DNA of 64,000 nucleotides from Streptomyces taklimakanensis (GTDB taxonomy: Bacteria > Actinomycetota > Actinomycetes > Streptomycetales > Streptomycetaceae). The stretch's first letter is position 1. Each line of letters opens with the position of its first letter. The stretch is taken from the NCBI RefSeq assembly GCF_009709575.1, contig NZ_WIXO01000001.1, forward strand, positions 186,001 through 250,000. The letters are read 5' to 3'. Shown here in pieces: positions 8,276 to 17,452 of this stretch. The notes under the pieces are model-generated. The model made no database searches. It was given only the letters and a program-made list of their open reading frames with translations, and had not been told where the DNA came from. The translations under genes were made by a program, and so were the position numbers.

Positions 8276-11200
8276 GGCCTCGGTCCTTCCCGTGCCGTGC
8301 GGAGCGGCGGGCGCGGGCCGCGCGCTGCCGCTGGGCTCGTTCCTTGGCGCGGTCCAGGCCGCTCGGCCCGGTCCCGGCGGTCCGCGGTGGTGTCTGCGGG
8401 TCCGCCGCCGGCGGGGCGTCCGCGGCCGTGGGGGCCTCCGGTCCGGTCAGGGTCGACAGGTGCCGGGCCAGGTCGCGCACGGTGGGGTGCGCGAACAGGT
8501 CGACGACCGACAGGTCGCACCCGAAGGCCCGGTTGACGGCGCTCTGGGCGGACACCAGGAGCAGCGAGTTGCCGCCCAGGTCGAAGAAGTTCTCGTCCGG
8601 GCCGACCCGGTCGCGGCCCAGGACCTCGCGCCACAGAGCGGCGAGCCGGCCCTCCAGCGCCCGCAGCCGCTCCCCCGCGTCGTCGAAGGGCGCGGCCGGC
8701 CGCTCGGCGCCGCCGGCCGCGCGCAGCACCCAGTGGTCGCCACCGGCGGCCTCGGCGGCGGCCCGGTACAGCGCGCCGAGGTCGGCGCCCTCCTCCAGGG
8801 CGACGCGGCCGGCCAGGCGCCGCACCTGCCGGGCCGGTTCGAGGACGTGGCTGCGGACCCAGGGGGCGCCGCGGTCGGCGCCGATCAGCAGATGGGGTTC
8901 GTCCAGGGTGCGGGCCAGGTCGAAGGAGCGCAGCGCGGCGGCGGTGTCCAGGACGCGGTAGCCGCGGGCCTCGGTGAGCGGGGCGAGCCGGTAGCCGCTG
9001 CTCATGCCCCGCTCGCGCCACATGCTCCAGGCCAGGCTCTGCGCGGGCAGTCCGAGGGCGCGGCGGTGCAGGGCGAGCGCGTCGAGGTAGGCGTTGGCGG
9101 CGGCGTAGGCGGTGTTCATGGCGCCGCCGAAGTAGCCGTTCACCGAGGAGAAGGTGACGAAGGAGTCCACCGGGTGGTCCGCGCTCATCCGGTGCAGGGT
9201 CCAGGCGCCGCGCACCTTCGCGTCCAGGGCCGTGCGCCAGGCGGCGGGGTCCAGTTCGTCGACGGGGCGTTCGACCAGGGTCCCGGCCAGGTGCAGCACG
9301 GACACCAGAGGCACGCCCCAGTGCTCGGCGGCCGCGCGGACGGCGTCCCGCACCTGCCGCTCGTCGGTCACGTCGGCGCACGCGTACCGCACCTCCCCGA
9401 GTTCCCGCAGCCGCCGGTGGGCCTCGACGCGGGCGGCCGGGGCCTCTTCGGCGGCCGGGTGTTCCGGCCGGGTGTCCTGCGTCGGCAGCGGGGTCCGGCC
9501 GAGGACGAGGAGCCGGGTGCCGGGCGTCCGCAGGAGGTGGGCGGCGAGTTCGGTGCCGACGCCGCCCAGTCCCCCGCTGATCAGGTGGAAGCCGTCGGCG
9601 GTGGGCGGCTCGGTGCGGGGGGCCGGCTCGGGCAGGGGCGCCAGCCGGCGCACCAGGCGTCGGCCGTCCCGGTGGGCGACCTCGGTGTCGGCGGGGGTGC
9701 CGGCCGTTTCGGCGAGCAGCAGGGGCACGGGGTCCTCCTCGCCTCGCGGGTCGAGGTCCAGGTGGACGCACCGCAGCCCGCCCACCTCCTCCCGCAGCGA
9801 CTTCAGCACCGCGCCGGCCATGGCGTGCGCCGGGGAGGGCCGGTCCTCGGCGGTGACCGCCTGGGCGCCCGCCGTCACGTACAGCAGGTCGACCGGGCGC
9901 GGCCCGCCCGGCCCGGCGGGCCGGTCGGCGAGGGCCCGGGCCAGCGCGATCAGGGAGTCGGTGTCGGTCTCGGCGGCTGTCGGATCGGCGGCCGCCGCGG
10001 TGTGCGGCGCGCCGAGGTGCACGATGGCGTCGACCGGCCGTCCGTCGGCTTCGAGGGCCCGCAGCAGCGCCTTGTGGTCGGCCTCCTCGGCGAGGCGGAT
10101 CCGGTACCGGGCGGCGTCCTGCCGGGTGGGGGAGGCCCCGCCGGTGACCTGGGTGCACAGCCCGCCGTCGGCCCGCAGCGCCCGCGCGAGGTGCTCGGCG
10201 AGGTCCCGCGCCCGCGGGTCCTCGCCCGCGAGGACGAGGGTGTGCCGATCGGCCGCCGCCGCGCGCGGGCGGTGGCGCTCGGCCCGCTGCCACACCGGCC
10301 GCAGGAACCAGTCGGGCAGGGTGGCGGCCGTCCCCAGCAGCACCTGGGCCCGGCGGACCGCGTCGTCGAAGGCGCCCGCCTCGAAGCTCTTGCGCAGCCT
10401 GGTCCGCTGGATCTTGCCGATCTCGGTCTTCGGGACGGCGTCGGCGGCGATCGGCACGAGGAAGGCGGGGCTGACGCCGATCTCCCGGGTCACCTTGCCG
10501 GCGATCTCCCGCAGCGCGGTGGCGGGGTCGTGCCCCGGGGCGAGGTGGACGAACAGGGCGAGTTCGTCGGTGGCCGCCGACGGATCGGAGCGCACCGCGC
10601 AGGCGGCGGTGAAACTGCGGACGACGCAGGGCAGTTCCTCGACGCAGGCCTCGATCTCGTGGCTGTGGTGGTTGACGCCGTTGACGATGATGACGTCCTT
10701 GGCGCGGCCGGTGATGTACAGCTCGCCGTCGCGCAGGAAGGCCAGGTCGCCGGTGTCGAACCAGCCGTCGTCGGTGAACGCCTCGGCGTCGGCCGCCGGG
10801 TTGTCGTGGTAGCCCCCGGTCACCGAGGTGCCGCGGACCTGGAGCCGGCCGACGTCGCCCTCGGCGAGCACGGTGTGCCGCTCGTCGACGATCCGCATGG
10901 CGAAGCCGGGGTAGGGCAGGCCGCAACTGACGAACGTCTCGTCGGTGCCCGGCGGTTCGGCCGGCAACACGGCGTCGGTGACCACCGAGCAGGTCTCCGA
11001 CATGCCCCAGCCGGGGTGCATCACGTCCTGCGGCAGTCCGAACGGCTTCAGCGTGTGCAGGAACCGGCGGGCGGCCGCGGCCACCACGACCTCGCCGGCG
11101 TTCATCACCAGTCGCATCGGTGTCAGGTCCCACTCCCGGTCCCGGAAGCGGTCGGCCTGCTCGGCCAGCAGCCCGAAGGCGAAGTTGGGCGCCCAGGTGA

Positions 11201-14200
11201 CGGTGACCCGGTGCCGGTGGGCGAGGTCCATCCAGCGCGGCGGGTCCTGGAGGATCCAGGAGGTCGGGGCGTGGATCTGCCGGCACCCCAGGTACACGTC
11301 GCGCAGGTGGAACATCACCACGCCGGTGACGTGGTCGAGCGGGATCCAGTTCAGGGAGACGTCCCGCTCCCCGAGCCGGTTCACGGCCGCGGTGGCGGCG
11401 GACCGGGTCAGCACGTTGCGGTGGGTCAGGCGCACGGCCTTGGGCAGACCGGTGCTGCCGGACGTCATCAGCATCAGGGCGAGGTCGTCGGGCCGGGCGG
11501 CGTACCAGTCGCGGTCCTCGGGCGCCTCCCGCAGCGCGTCGGCCGTCGTCAGCCGCAGCCCCGGCCAGTTCCGGCGGGCCGCCAGGTCGCGCAGGCCGGC
11601 CGCCGGCCCCGCCGAGCACACCGTCCAGGGCCGGCCGAGCATCCGCCAGATGCCCTCCAGCTTGGTCAGCGCCGCCGAGGAGGTGGCGTAGGAGGCGGGG
11701 ACGGTCAGCGGGACGGCGACGAAACCGCCCAGCAGGCAGCCCCACAGCACGGCGAGGAAGTCCTCGGTGGCGTCGCACTGGAGGATCACCCGGTCGCCGG
11801 GGCGCAGCCCGGCCCGCCGTAGCCCCGCGAGGACCCGGGAGGCCTCCGTGAGCAGGGACGCGTAGCTGCGCCGCGTCTCGCTGCCGTCGGCGTGCACGTG
11901 CACGATGTCGCCGCGGTCGCGTTCGGCCGCGCGGACGAGGGCCCGGGCCCAGTCGGGCACGGTCGGTTCGGCCGGCTCCGGTCCCTCGCTCAGCGCCGGG
12001 ACGGCTCCGGTCGCCGTGCGGGGGCTGTCGTCCGGGGCCGGTGGGGCGGTGCGGCGAGGGGGGCCGACGTGTCGGTGGCCCGGTTCCTCCGCGGCGGCCT
12101 CCACCCCGGCCTCGGCCGTGCGGACGCCGGGGACCCGGGCGAGCCGCCGCCGCCAGGCTTCGGCGGCCGTGCGGTCCACCGGCGGCAGGGCGCGCAGCGC
12201 GTCGGTGTCGAGCGCGCCGTCGGCGGTGCGGGGCAGGGCGTTGACCGCCGTGACGCGGACGGCGCCGTGGCCGGCCTCGTCGAGGACCCGCTCGACGCGC
12301 TCGGCGGCGTCCGCGCGGCCCGCCACCACGTACAGGTGCGGCGGTTCGCCGTCGGGGCCGGGCAGGGCGACCGCGTCGCGGATGCCGGGGACGGACAGGG
12401 CCGCGTCCGCCGGCTCGGCGGCGTCGACCGCGCGGGGCGCGGCCGGGGTGCGCGGGGGCGGCGCCGGGAGGTCCCCGATCCTGCGGTCCGGGTCCGCGCA
12501 CACCGCGCGCAGCGACTCCCGCAGGGCGCGGGCGAACTCCTCGGCGGTGGAGGCGTCGTACAGGTCCGTGGCGTACTCGACGTGCAGGTCCAGCCCGTCG
12601 GGCGTGCCGTCGGCACCGCGCCGTTCGAGGACGTCGACGAAGAGGTCGAACTTGGCGGTGCCGGTGGCGGTGGGCCGCAGCGGCACCTCGCGGTCGTCCA
12701 GTCGGAGCACGGCGGGCTCGTTGTTCTGCAGCGCCAGCATGACCTGGAACAGCGGGTGGCGGCCGGGGCGGCGGGGCGGGTTCAGCTCGTCCACCAGCCG
12801 GTCGAAGGGCAGGTCCTGGTGGTCCAGTGCCGCCAGGTCGTGCGGGCGCAGCCTGGCGAGCAGGTCCCGGAAGGCGGGATTTCCGGAGGTGTCGGCGCGC
12901 AGCACGAGGGTGTTGGCGAACAGTCCGATCAGATCGTCCAGGGCGGGTTCAAAGCGGCCCGCGACGGGGGTGCCGACGACGATGTCCTCGCCGGCTCCGC
13001 AGCGGGTGAGCAGGGCGCTCAGCGCGGCGTGCAGCACCATGAAGAGGCTGGCGTCCGCACGTTCGGCCAGGTCCAGCAGGCCCCGGTGGAGCGCGGCGTC
13101 CACGGTCTCGGTGACCTGGGCGCCGCCGCCGCGCGGGGCCGCGGGACGGGGCCGGTCGCCGGGCACCGTGCACTCCTCGGGCAGGCCGGCCAGCGCCTCG
13201 CTCCAGTGGGCGGTCAGCCGCTCCAGCCGTCCTCCGCCGTCCGGGGCGGGGGCGAGCAGGGCGCGTTGCCAGACGGCGTAGTCGGCGTACTGCGCCGGCA
13301 GCGGGGCCCAGGCCGGGGCCCGGCCCGCGCGGCGCGCCGCGTAGGCGGCGGACAGGTCGTCCGCGAGGGGGCGCAGCGACCAGCCGTCGGCCGCGCTGTG
13401 GTGCAGCACCAGCAGCAGCGTCCGCTCCGCCCCGGTCCCCAGCAGCCAGGCGGCCAGGGGGCCCTCGCCGGCCAGGTCGAAGCGGTGCCGGGAGGCCGCC
13501 GCGACGTGGGCGGCGACCTCGTCGGCCGGGCAGTCCACCCGGCGCAGCCGCGGGCGCGACTCCCCCGGCGGCAGGATCCGCTGACGGGGTACGCCGTCCC
13601 GCTCGGCGAACACCGTGCGCAGGCTCTCGTGCCGGTCGGCGAGGTCGCCGAGCGCCGCGTGCAGCGCCTCGGCGTCCACGGTGGGGCCGACCGGCACGAC
13701 CAGCGGGATGTTGTACGTGGCCGCGGCGGCGTCGAGCCGGTTCAGGAACCACATGCGTTCCTGGGCGTAGGACGGCGGGACGCGCTCCGGGCGGTCGAGG
13801 TCACCGAGCGCCGGGCGGTCGGGGGCCGTGCTCGGCCGGTCGGTGATCCGCTGCGCGAGCGCCGCCGGCGTCGGGCCGTCGAACAGGGCGGTGATGGCCA
13901 CCTCGGCCCCGGTCTCGTGCCGCAGGCGGGCCAGCAGGCGGGTGGCGAGCAGGGAGTCGCCGCCCAGGTCGAAGAAGTCGGCGTCGACGCCCACCGTGTC
14001 GCGCGGCAGCCTCAGCACGTCCTCGAACAGGGCGCACAGCAGGGCCTGTCGGGGGGTTCGCGGGCGGGCGCCGGCCGCCGCGGCGGTGAAGTCGGGCGCG
14101 GGCAGGGCGTCGGTGTCGAGCTTGCCGTTGGCGGTCAGCGGGAGCGCGTCGACCCCGACGCAGGCCGCGGGGACCATGTGGTCGGGCAGCTGCGCGGCGG

Positions 14201-17021
14201 CGTGGGCGCGCAGCTCCGCCGGGCTGGGCGGCTCCTGCCCGGCCGACACCGTGTAGGCGACGAGTTGCCGGGCGCCGTTGTCGGCACGGCGCACCACGAC
14301 GGCGGCCCGGGAGACCCGCGGGTGGGTGGCGAGGACGGCCTCGATCTCGCCGGGTTCGACGCGGAAGCCGCGCAGCTGCACCTGCTGGTCGGCCCGGCCC
14401 AGGTATTCGAGGGTGCCGTCGGCGCGGCGCCGTGCCAGGTCGCCGGAACGGTACATCCGGCCGCCGGGCGGGCCGAAGGGGTCGTCGAGGAACCGCTCGG
14501 CGGTCGGCCCGGGCCGGTCGAGGTACCCGGCGGCCACGCCCGCGCCGGCCACGTGCATCTCGCCGACGGCGCCCGGCGGCACCGGTCGGCCCGCGGCGTC
14601 CAGCAGGTGCACCCGCAGGTCCGCCAGCGGCCTGCCGATGACGCTCGTCCGGCGGGGGTCCACCAGGTCGGCCCGGGTGATGCGGTGGTGGGTGACGTGC
14701 ACGGTGGTCTCGGTGATGCCGTACATGTTCACCAGCGCCGGGCTTTCGAGACCGTGCCGGTCGGCCCACGGCCGCAGGCGCTCGGGGCGCAGGGCCTCGC
14801 CGCCGAAGACGACGTAGCGCAGTGTGCCCGCCGGGTCCGGGCCGCTGCCGGGTGCCTGCTCGCCGTCCGCGTCCATGAGCTGCTCGAAGGCGGACGGCGT
14901 CTGGTTGAGCACGGTGACGCCCTCGCGGTGCAGCAGCCGCAGGAAGTCCCGGGGCGAACGGCTGACGGCGTACGGGACGACGACGAGTCGGCCGCCGTGC
15001 AGCAGGGCGCCCCAGATCTCCCACACCGAGAAGTCGAAGGCGTAGGAGTGGAACAGCGTCCAGGTGTCGTCCTCGCCGAAGTCGAAGTGCTCGGCCGCGG
15101 CGGCGAAGAGGCGGACGACGTTGGCGTGCGGGACGGGCACGCCCTTGGGGCGGCCGGTGGAACCGGAGGTGTGGATGACGTACGCGACGTCCGACGGGCT
15201 CGTCGGGCCCGAACGCTCGGTGTCGGTCAACCGGCCCGCCGGGCGGGCGGCGAGGTCGGCCTCGACGGCGGGATCGTCCAGGACGACGGTGGGGACGCCG
15301 CCGGTGAGGCGCCGGGCGAGGTCGGTCTCGGTGACGAGCAGGACGGGCGACGCGTCGTCCATGACCAGCCGCAGGCGTTCCGCCGGATGGCCGGGGTCCA
15401 GCGGGAGGTAGGCGGCGCCGGTCTTGAGGACGGCCAGCAGGGCGGGCAGCAGCCGCATGCCCCGGTGCAGGGCCAGCGCCACCACCCGGCCCGGGGCGGC
15501 GCCCCGCTCGACCAGGAGCCGGGCCAGGCGGTTGGCCTCGGCGTCGAGTTCCGCGTAGGTGAGCCGCTCGCCCTCGTGCGTCACCGCCACGCGCCGCGGC
15601 CGGGCCTCGACCTGCCGCTCGAACAGGTCGGTGAGGGTGGCGGCGACCGGGAAGTCCCGCACGGGGGCGTCACGCGGGTGCTCGCCGGGCAGCAGCAGGT
15701 CCAGGTCCCCCACGGGGGTGGTGGGCGCGGCCCGCGCCAGTCGGCGCAGGAGGGCCGTGAACCGGTCGCGGTGCAGGGCGAGTTCGTCCTCGTCGTACAG
15801 GGCGGGGTTGGCGTCGAAGGCCAGCCACAGCCCGTCGGGCCGGGGCCCGGGCCGCACGGTGATCTGGAGGTCGTCGACGGCGCCGCCGGAGAGGTGGTGC
15901 CAGGTGGCCGGGTGGCCGCCGAATTCGAGGGACTCGGTGAACGGGACGATGTTCAGCACCGGCCCGTACAGCCGGCGCCCGGTGCCCAGCAGGTTCAGGT
16001 CGCGGCGGATGAACTCGCCCCGGTACCGCTGGTGCCGACGCAGCTGCCGGACTTCGTCGGCGACCGCCCGGACCAGGTCGGCGACGGCGGCACCGGGGTC
16101 GGCGGCCACGCGCAGCGGCAGGACGTCGGAGGCGGTGCCCGGGGTGCGCAGGGCGGCGCTGCCCGACCGGCTCATCGTGGCCATGCCCAGCACCAGGTCG
16201 TCGGCGCCGGTCATGCGGTGCAGGTAGACGACGGCAGCGGCGGCCAGCAGGTCGGCGCGTGTGACGTCGAGCCGGGCGGCCGTGTCCGACAGGGCCCGCG
16301 CGTCGGCGCTCTCCAGTTCCACGGTGCGGCGCAGGAACGGGGCGACGGGGGCGGCGGTGCGGCGCGTGAGCCGTGCGGGCTCCGGCAGTCCGGCCAGCCG
16401 CCGCGACCAGTACGCCCGGTCGCGGGCGCAGCGCTCGGAGGCGAGGTAGGCCGCCTCCTCGGTCTGCAACCGGCTCACGGGCGCGAAGCCGGCCGGAGCG
16501 GGTTCGCGCCCCTCGACCAGCGCGTTGTAGGTGTCGGCGAGGCGGCGGCCGAGGAGCTTGTAGCCGTAGCCGTCGAGCAGGATGTGATGGGCCCTCAGCA
16601 GCCAGAGGTGCCGGTCGGGGGCGAGGGTGAGCAGGGTGTGCGAGAACAGCGGCCCCTCGGCCGGGTCCGTCGGCGTCGCGAGGTCCGTGCGGATCCACTC
16701 CCGGGCGGCGGCCTCGGGGTCGTCGGCGTCGCCGACGTCGATCCGCCGCAGCGTCCAGTCGTCCGCGTCCGGCGCCCGGTGGCAGCGGGGGCCGTCGTCC
16801 GTGTCGAGGAAACGCAGGGCGAAGGTGTCGGCCTCGGCCACGGTCCGGCGCAGGGCCGTCTCGAACAGGCCGGTGTCGAGGGCGCCGTGGATCTCCACCG
16901 CCTCTGCGGTGTTGTACGCGGCGCTGTCGGACGCGAGCCGCCCGGCGTACCAGAGCCCCTCCTGGGCTCCGGACAGTGGCCGGTGATCGTCCTCGCGGAG
17001 TGACTCCTCGTGGAGTGACAT
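8268..17021 (-). CDS. antC: two-module NRPS AntC (C-A-PCP-C-A-KR-PCP)
   Basis: This is a 2917-aa NRPS. Module 1 has a C domain (HHILLDGYG, about 148), an A domain (HTSGSTGRPKGV, about 619) and a PCP (GGDSLLATR, about 1024). My hand-read specificity residues are D-F-W-N-V-G-M-V-H, the threonine pattern. Module 2 has a C domain (HHSAADGW, about 1210), a degenerate A-subdomain piece ending LPRTADGALDTDAL (about 1600), a full A domain (MTSGSTGLPKAV, about 1855) lacking the usual core Asp, a ketoreductase (SGGLGGVGTE about 2484, YAAANAYLDAL about 2640) and a PCP (GGNSLLLV, about 2815). This A-KR layout is typical of depsipeptide modules that load an alpha-keto acid (pyruvate in antimycin) and reduce it. 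The start at 17021 follows a GAGGG and begins the first C domain cleanly. Confidence 0.94.
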   Translation of the reverse strand: MSLHEESLREDDHRPLSGAQEGLWYAGRLASDSAAYNTAEAVEIHGALDTGLFETALRRTVAEADTFALRFLDTDDGPRCHRAPDADDWTLRRIDVGDADDPEAAAREWIRTDLATPTDPAEGPLFSHTLLTLAPDRHLWLLRAHHILLDGYGYKLLGRRLADTYNALVEGREPAPAGFAPVSRLQTEEAAYLASERCARDRAYWSRRLAGLPEPARLTRRTAAPVAPFLRRTVELESADARALSDTAARLDVTRADLLAAAAVVYLHRMTGADDLVLGMATMSRSGSAALRTPGTASDVLPLRVAADPGAAVADLVRAVADEVRQLRRHQRYRGEFIRRDLNLLGTGRRLYGPVLNIVPFTESLEFGGHPATWHHLSGGAVDDLQITVRPGPRPDGLWLAFDANPALYDEDELALHRDRFTALLRRLARAAPTTPVGDLDLLLPGEHPRDAPVRDFPVAATLTDLFERQVEARPRRVAVTHEGERLTYAELDAEANRLARLLVERGAAPGRVVALALHRGMRLLPALLAVLKTGAAYLPLDPGHPAERLRLVMDDASPVLLVTETDLARRLTGGVPTVVLDDPAVEADLAARPAGRLTDTERSGPTSPSDVAYVIHTSGSTGRPKGVPVPHANVVRLFAAAAEHFDFGEDDTWTLFHSYAFDFSVWEIWGALLHGGRLVVVPYAVSRSPRDFLRLLHREGVTVLNQTPSAFEQLMDADGEQAPGSGPDPAGTLRYVVFGGEALRPERLRPWADRHGLESPALVNMYGITETTVHVTHHRITRADLVDPRRTSVIGRPLADLRVHLLDAAGRPVPPGAVGEMHVAGAGVAAGYLDRPGPTAERFLDDPFGPPGGRMYRSGDLARRRADGTLEYLGRADQQVQLRGFRVEPGEIEAVLATHPRVSRAAVVVRRADNGARQLVAYTVSAGQEPPSPAELRAHAAAQLPDHMVPAACVGVDALPLTANGKLDTDALPAPDFTAAAAGARPRTPRQALLCALFEDVLRLPRDTVGVDADFFDLGGDSLLATRLLARLRHETGAEVAITALFDGPTPAALAQRITDRPSTAPDRPALGDLDRPERVPPSYAQERMWFLNRLDAAAATYNIPLVVPVGPTVDAEALHAALGDLADRHESLRTVFAERDGVPRQRILPPGESRPRLRRVDCPADEVAAHVAAASRHRFDLAGEGPLAAWLLGTGAERTLLLVLHHSAADGWSLRPLADDLSAAYAARRAGRAPAWAPLPAQYADYAVWQRALLAPAPDGGGRLERLTAHWSEALAGLPEECTVPGDRPRPAAPRGGGAQVTETVDAALHRGLLDLAERADASLFMVLHAALSALLTRCGAGEDIVVGTPVAGRFEPALDDLIGLFANTLVLRADTSGNPAFRDLLARLRPHDLAALDHQDLPFDRLVDELNPPRRPGRHPLFQVMLALQNNEPAVLRLDDREVPLRPTATGTAKFDLFVDVLERRGADGTPDGLDLHVEYATDLYDASTAEEFARALRESLRAVCADPDRRIGDLPAPPPRTPAAPRAVDAAEPADAALSVPGIRDAVALPGPDGEPPHLYVVAGRADAAERVERVLDEAGHGAVRVTAVNALPRTADGALDTDALRALPPVDRTAAEAWRRRLARVPGVRTAEAGVEAAAEEPGHRHVGPPRRTAPPAPDDSPRTATGAVPALSEGPEPAEPTVPDWARALVRAAERDRGDIVHVHADGSETRRSYASLLTEASRVLAGLRRAGLRPGDRVILQCDATEDFLAVLWGCLLGGFVAVPLTVPASYATSSAALTKLEGIWRMLGRPWTVCSAGPAAGLRDLAARRNWPGLRLTTADALREAPEDRDWYAARPDDLALMLMTSGSTGLPKAVRLTHRNVLTRSAATAAVNRLGERDVSLNWIPLDHVTGVVMFHLRDVYLGCRQIHAPTSWILQDPPRWMDLAHRHRVTVTWAPNFAFGLLAEQADRFRDREWDLTPMRLVMNAGEVVVAAAARRFLHTLKPFGLPQDVMHPGWGMSETCSVVTDAVLPAEPPGTDETFVSCGLPYPGFAMRIVDERHTVLAEGDVGRLQVRGTSVTGGYHDNPAADAEAFTDDGWFDTGDLAFLRDGELYITGRAKDVIIVNGVNHHSHEIEACVEELPCVVRSFTAACAVRSDPSAATDELALFVHLAPGHDPATALREIAGKVTREIGVSPAFLVPIAADAVPKTEIGKIQRTRLRKSFEAGAFDDAVRRAQVLLGTAATLPDWFLRPVWQRAERHRPRAAAADRHTLVLAGEDPRARDLAEHLARALRADGGLCTQVTGGASPTRQDAARYRIRLAEEADHKALLRALEADGRPVDAIVHLGAPHTAAAADPTAAETDTDSLIALARALADRPAGPGGPRPVDLLYVTAGAQAVTAEDRPSPAHAMAGAVLKSLREEVGGLRCVHLDLDPRGEEDPVPLLLAETAGTPADTEVAHRDGRRLVRRLAPLPEPAPRTEPPTADGFHLISGGLGGVGTELAAHLLRTPGTRLLVLGRTPLPTQDTRPEHPAAEEAPAARVEAHRRLRELGEVRYACADVTDERQVRDAVRAAAEHWGVPLVSVLHLAGTLVERPVDELDPAAWRTALDAKVRGAWTLHRMSADHPVDSFVTFSSVNGYFGGAMNTAYAAANAYLDALALHRRALGLPAQSLAWSMWRERGMSSGYRLAPLTEARGYRVLDTAAALRSFDLARTLDEPHLLIGADRGAPWVRSHVLEPARQVRRLAGRVALEEGADLGALYRAAAEAAGGDHWVLRAAGGAERPAAPFDDAGERLRALEGRLAALWREVLGRDRVGPDENFFDLGGNSLLLVSAQSAVNRAFGCDLSVVDLFAHPTVRDLARHLSTLTGPEAPTAADAPPAADPQTPPRTAGTGPSGLDRAKERAQRQRAARARRSARHGKDRGHA

Positions 17022-17233
17022 GGCACAACCCTCACGTGGCAAGTCGTGGCGTCCCGGCCGGGACGGCCCGGTCGGGCGGACGGGGGTGCGGCCTCGGCCC
17101 ACGGAGCGGGGAAGGGCGGTCGCACGCCGAAAGCGTGGGGTCGGCACGGCCCCACCGCCGGTCCTGCAGATGCCCCAAGAGTGCGCCGGGGCGGCGAAAC
17201 CGATCAAGCCCGAACCGGGCCACCGCCGGGAAT

Positions 17234-17249
17234 TCAGGTATTTCCCTGG
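17234..17249. promoter_or_regulatory. PAS-LuxR (PimM/FscRI-type) box, antC side
   Basis: The 16-mer TCAGGTATTTCCCTGG matches the PimM operator consensus CTVGGGAWWTCCCBAG in its core except for one base (GGT for GGG). It sits about 213 nt upstream of the antC start in the 431-nt antB-antC intergenic region (17022-17452). A separate GGGAATTC half-site abuts it at 17228-17235. Confidence 0.5.
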
Positions 17250-17288
17250 AGAACGCGAGAGCAGGGATAGCGCCGACGCCGACGGACT

Positions 17289-17304
17289 TCAGGGAATTCC
17301 CGCG
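17289..17304. promoter_or_regulatory. PAS-LuxR (PimM/FscRI-type) box, antB side
   Basis: The palindrome GGGAATTCCC (17292-17301), flanked by A and G, fits the core of the PimM operator consensus exactly, with differences only in the outermost bases. It lies about 150 nt before the antB start. FscRI is known to activate antBA and antCDE in S. albidoflavus, so one box per divergent promoter is the expected pattern. Confidence 0.6.
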
Positions 17305-17452
17305 ACTTTCGCCCGGTCCGCTGTGACAGGTGGATTCGCCGGCCCATGACGTTGCACTCTCGAACGGGCGGCGGGCATTGAGGGCCCGGCGGTGACGGCA
17401 CGTCACCGATCCCCGATACGGAAAAGAGAGCGACGGAAAGAGGACTGGCGAC

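Noticed and set aside
4538..8536. Very long open frame on the + strand opposite antD
   Set aside because: It is the antisense shadow of a high-GC gene: Gly/Arg/Val/His-rich low-complexity product, no domain, and the opposite strand carries complete PKS motifs.
8067..17003. Long + strand frames opposite antC (8067-11822, 11892-17003)
   Set aside because: Same reason: they mirror conserved NRPS domains and show no motifs or ribosome sites.
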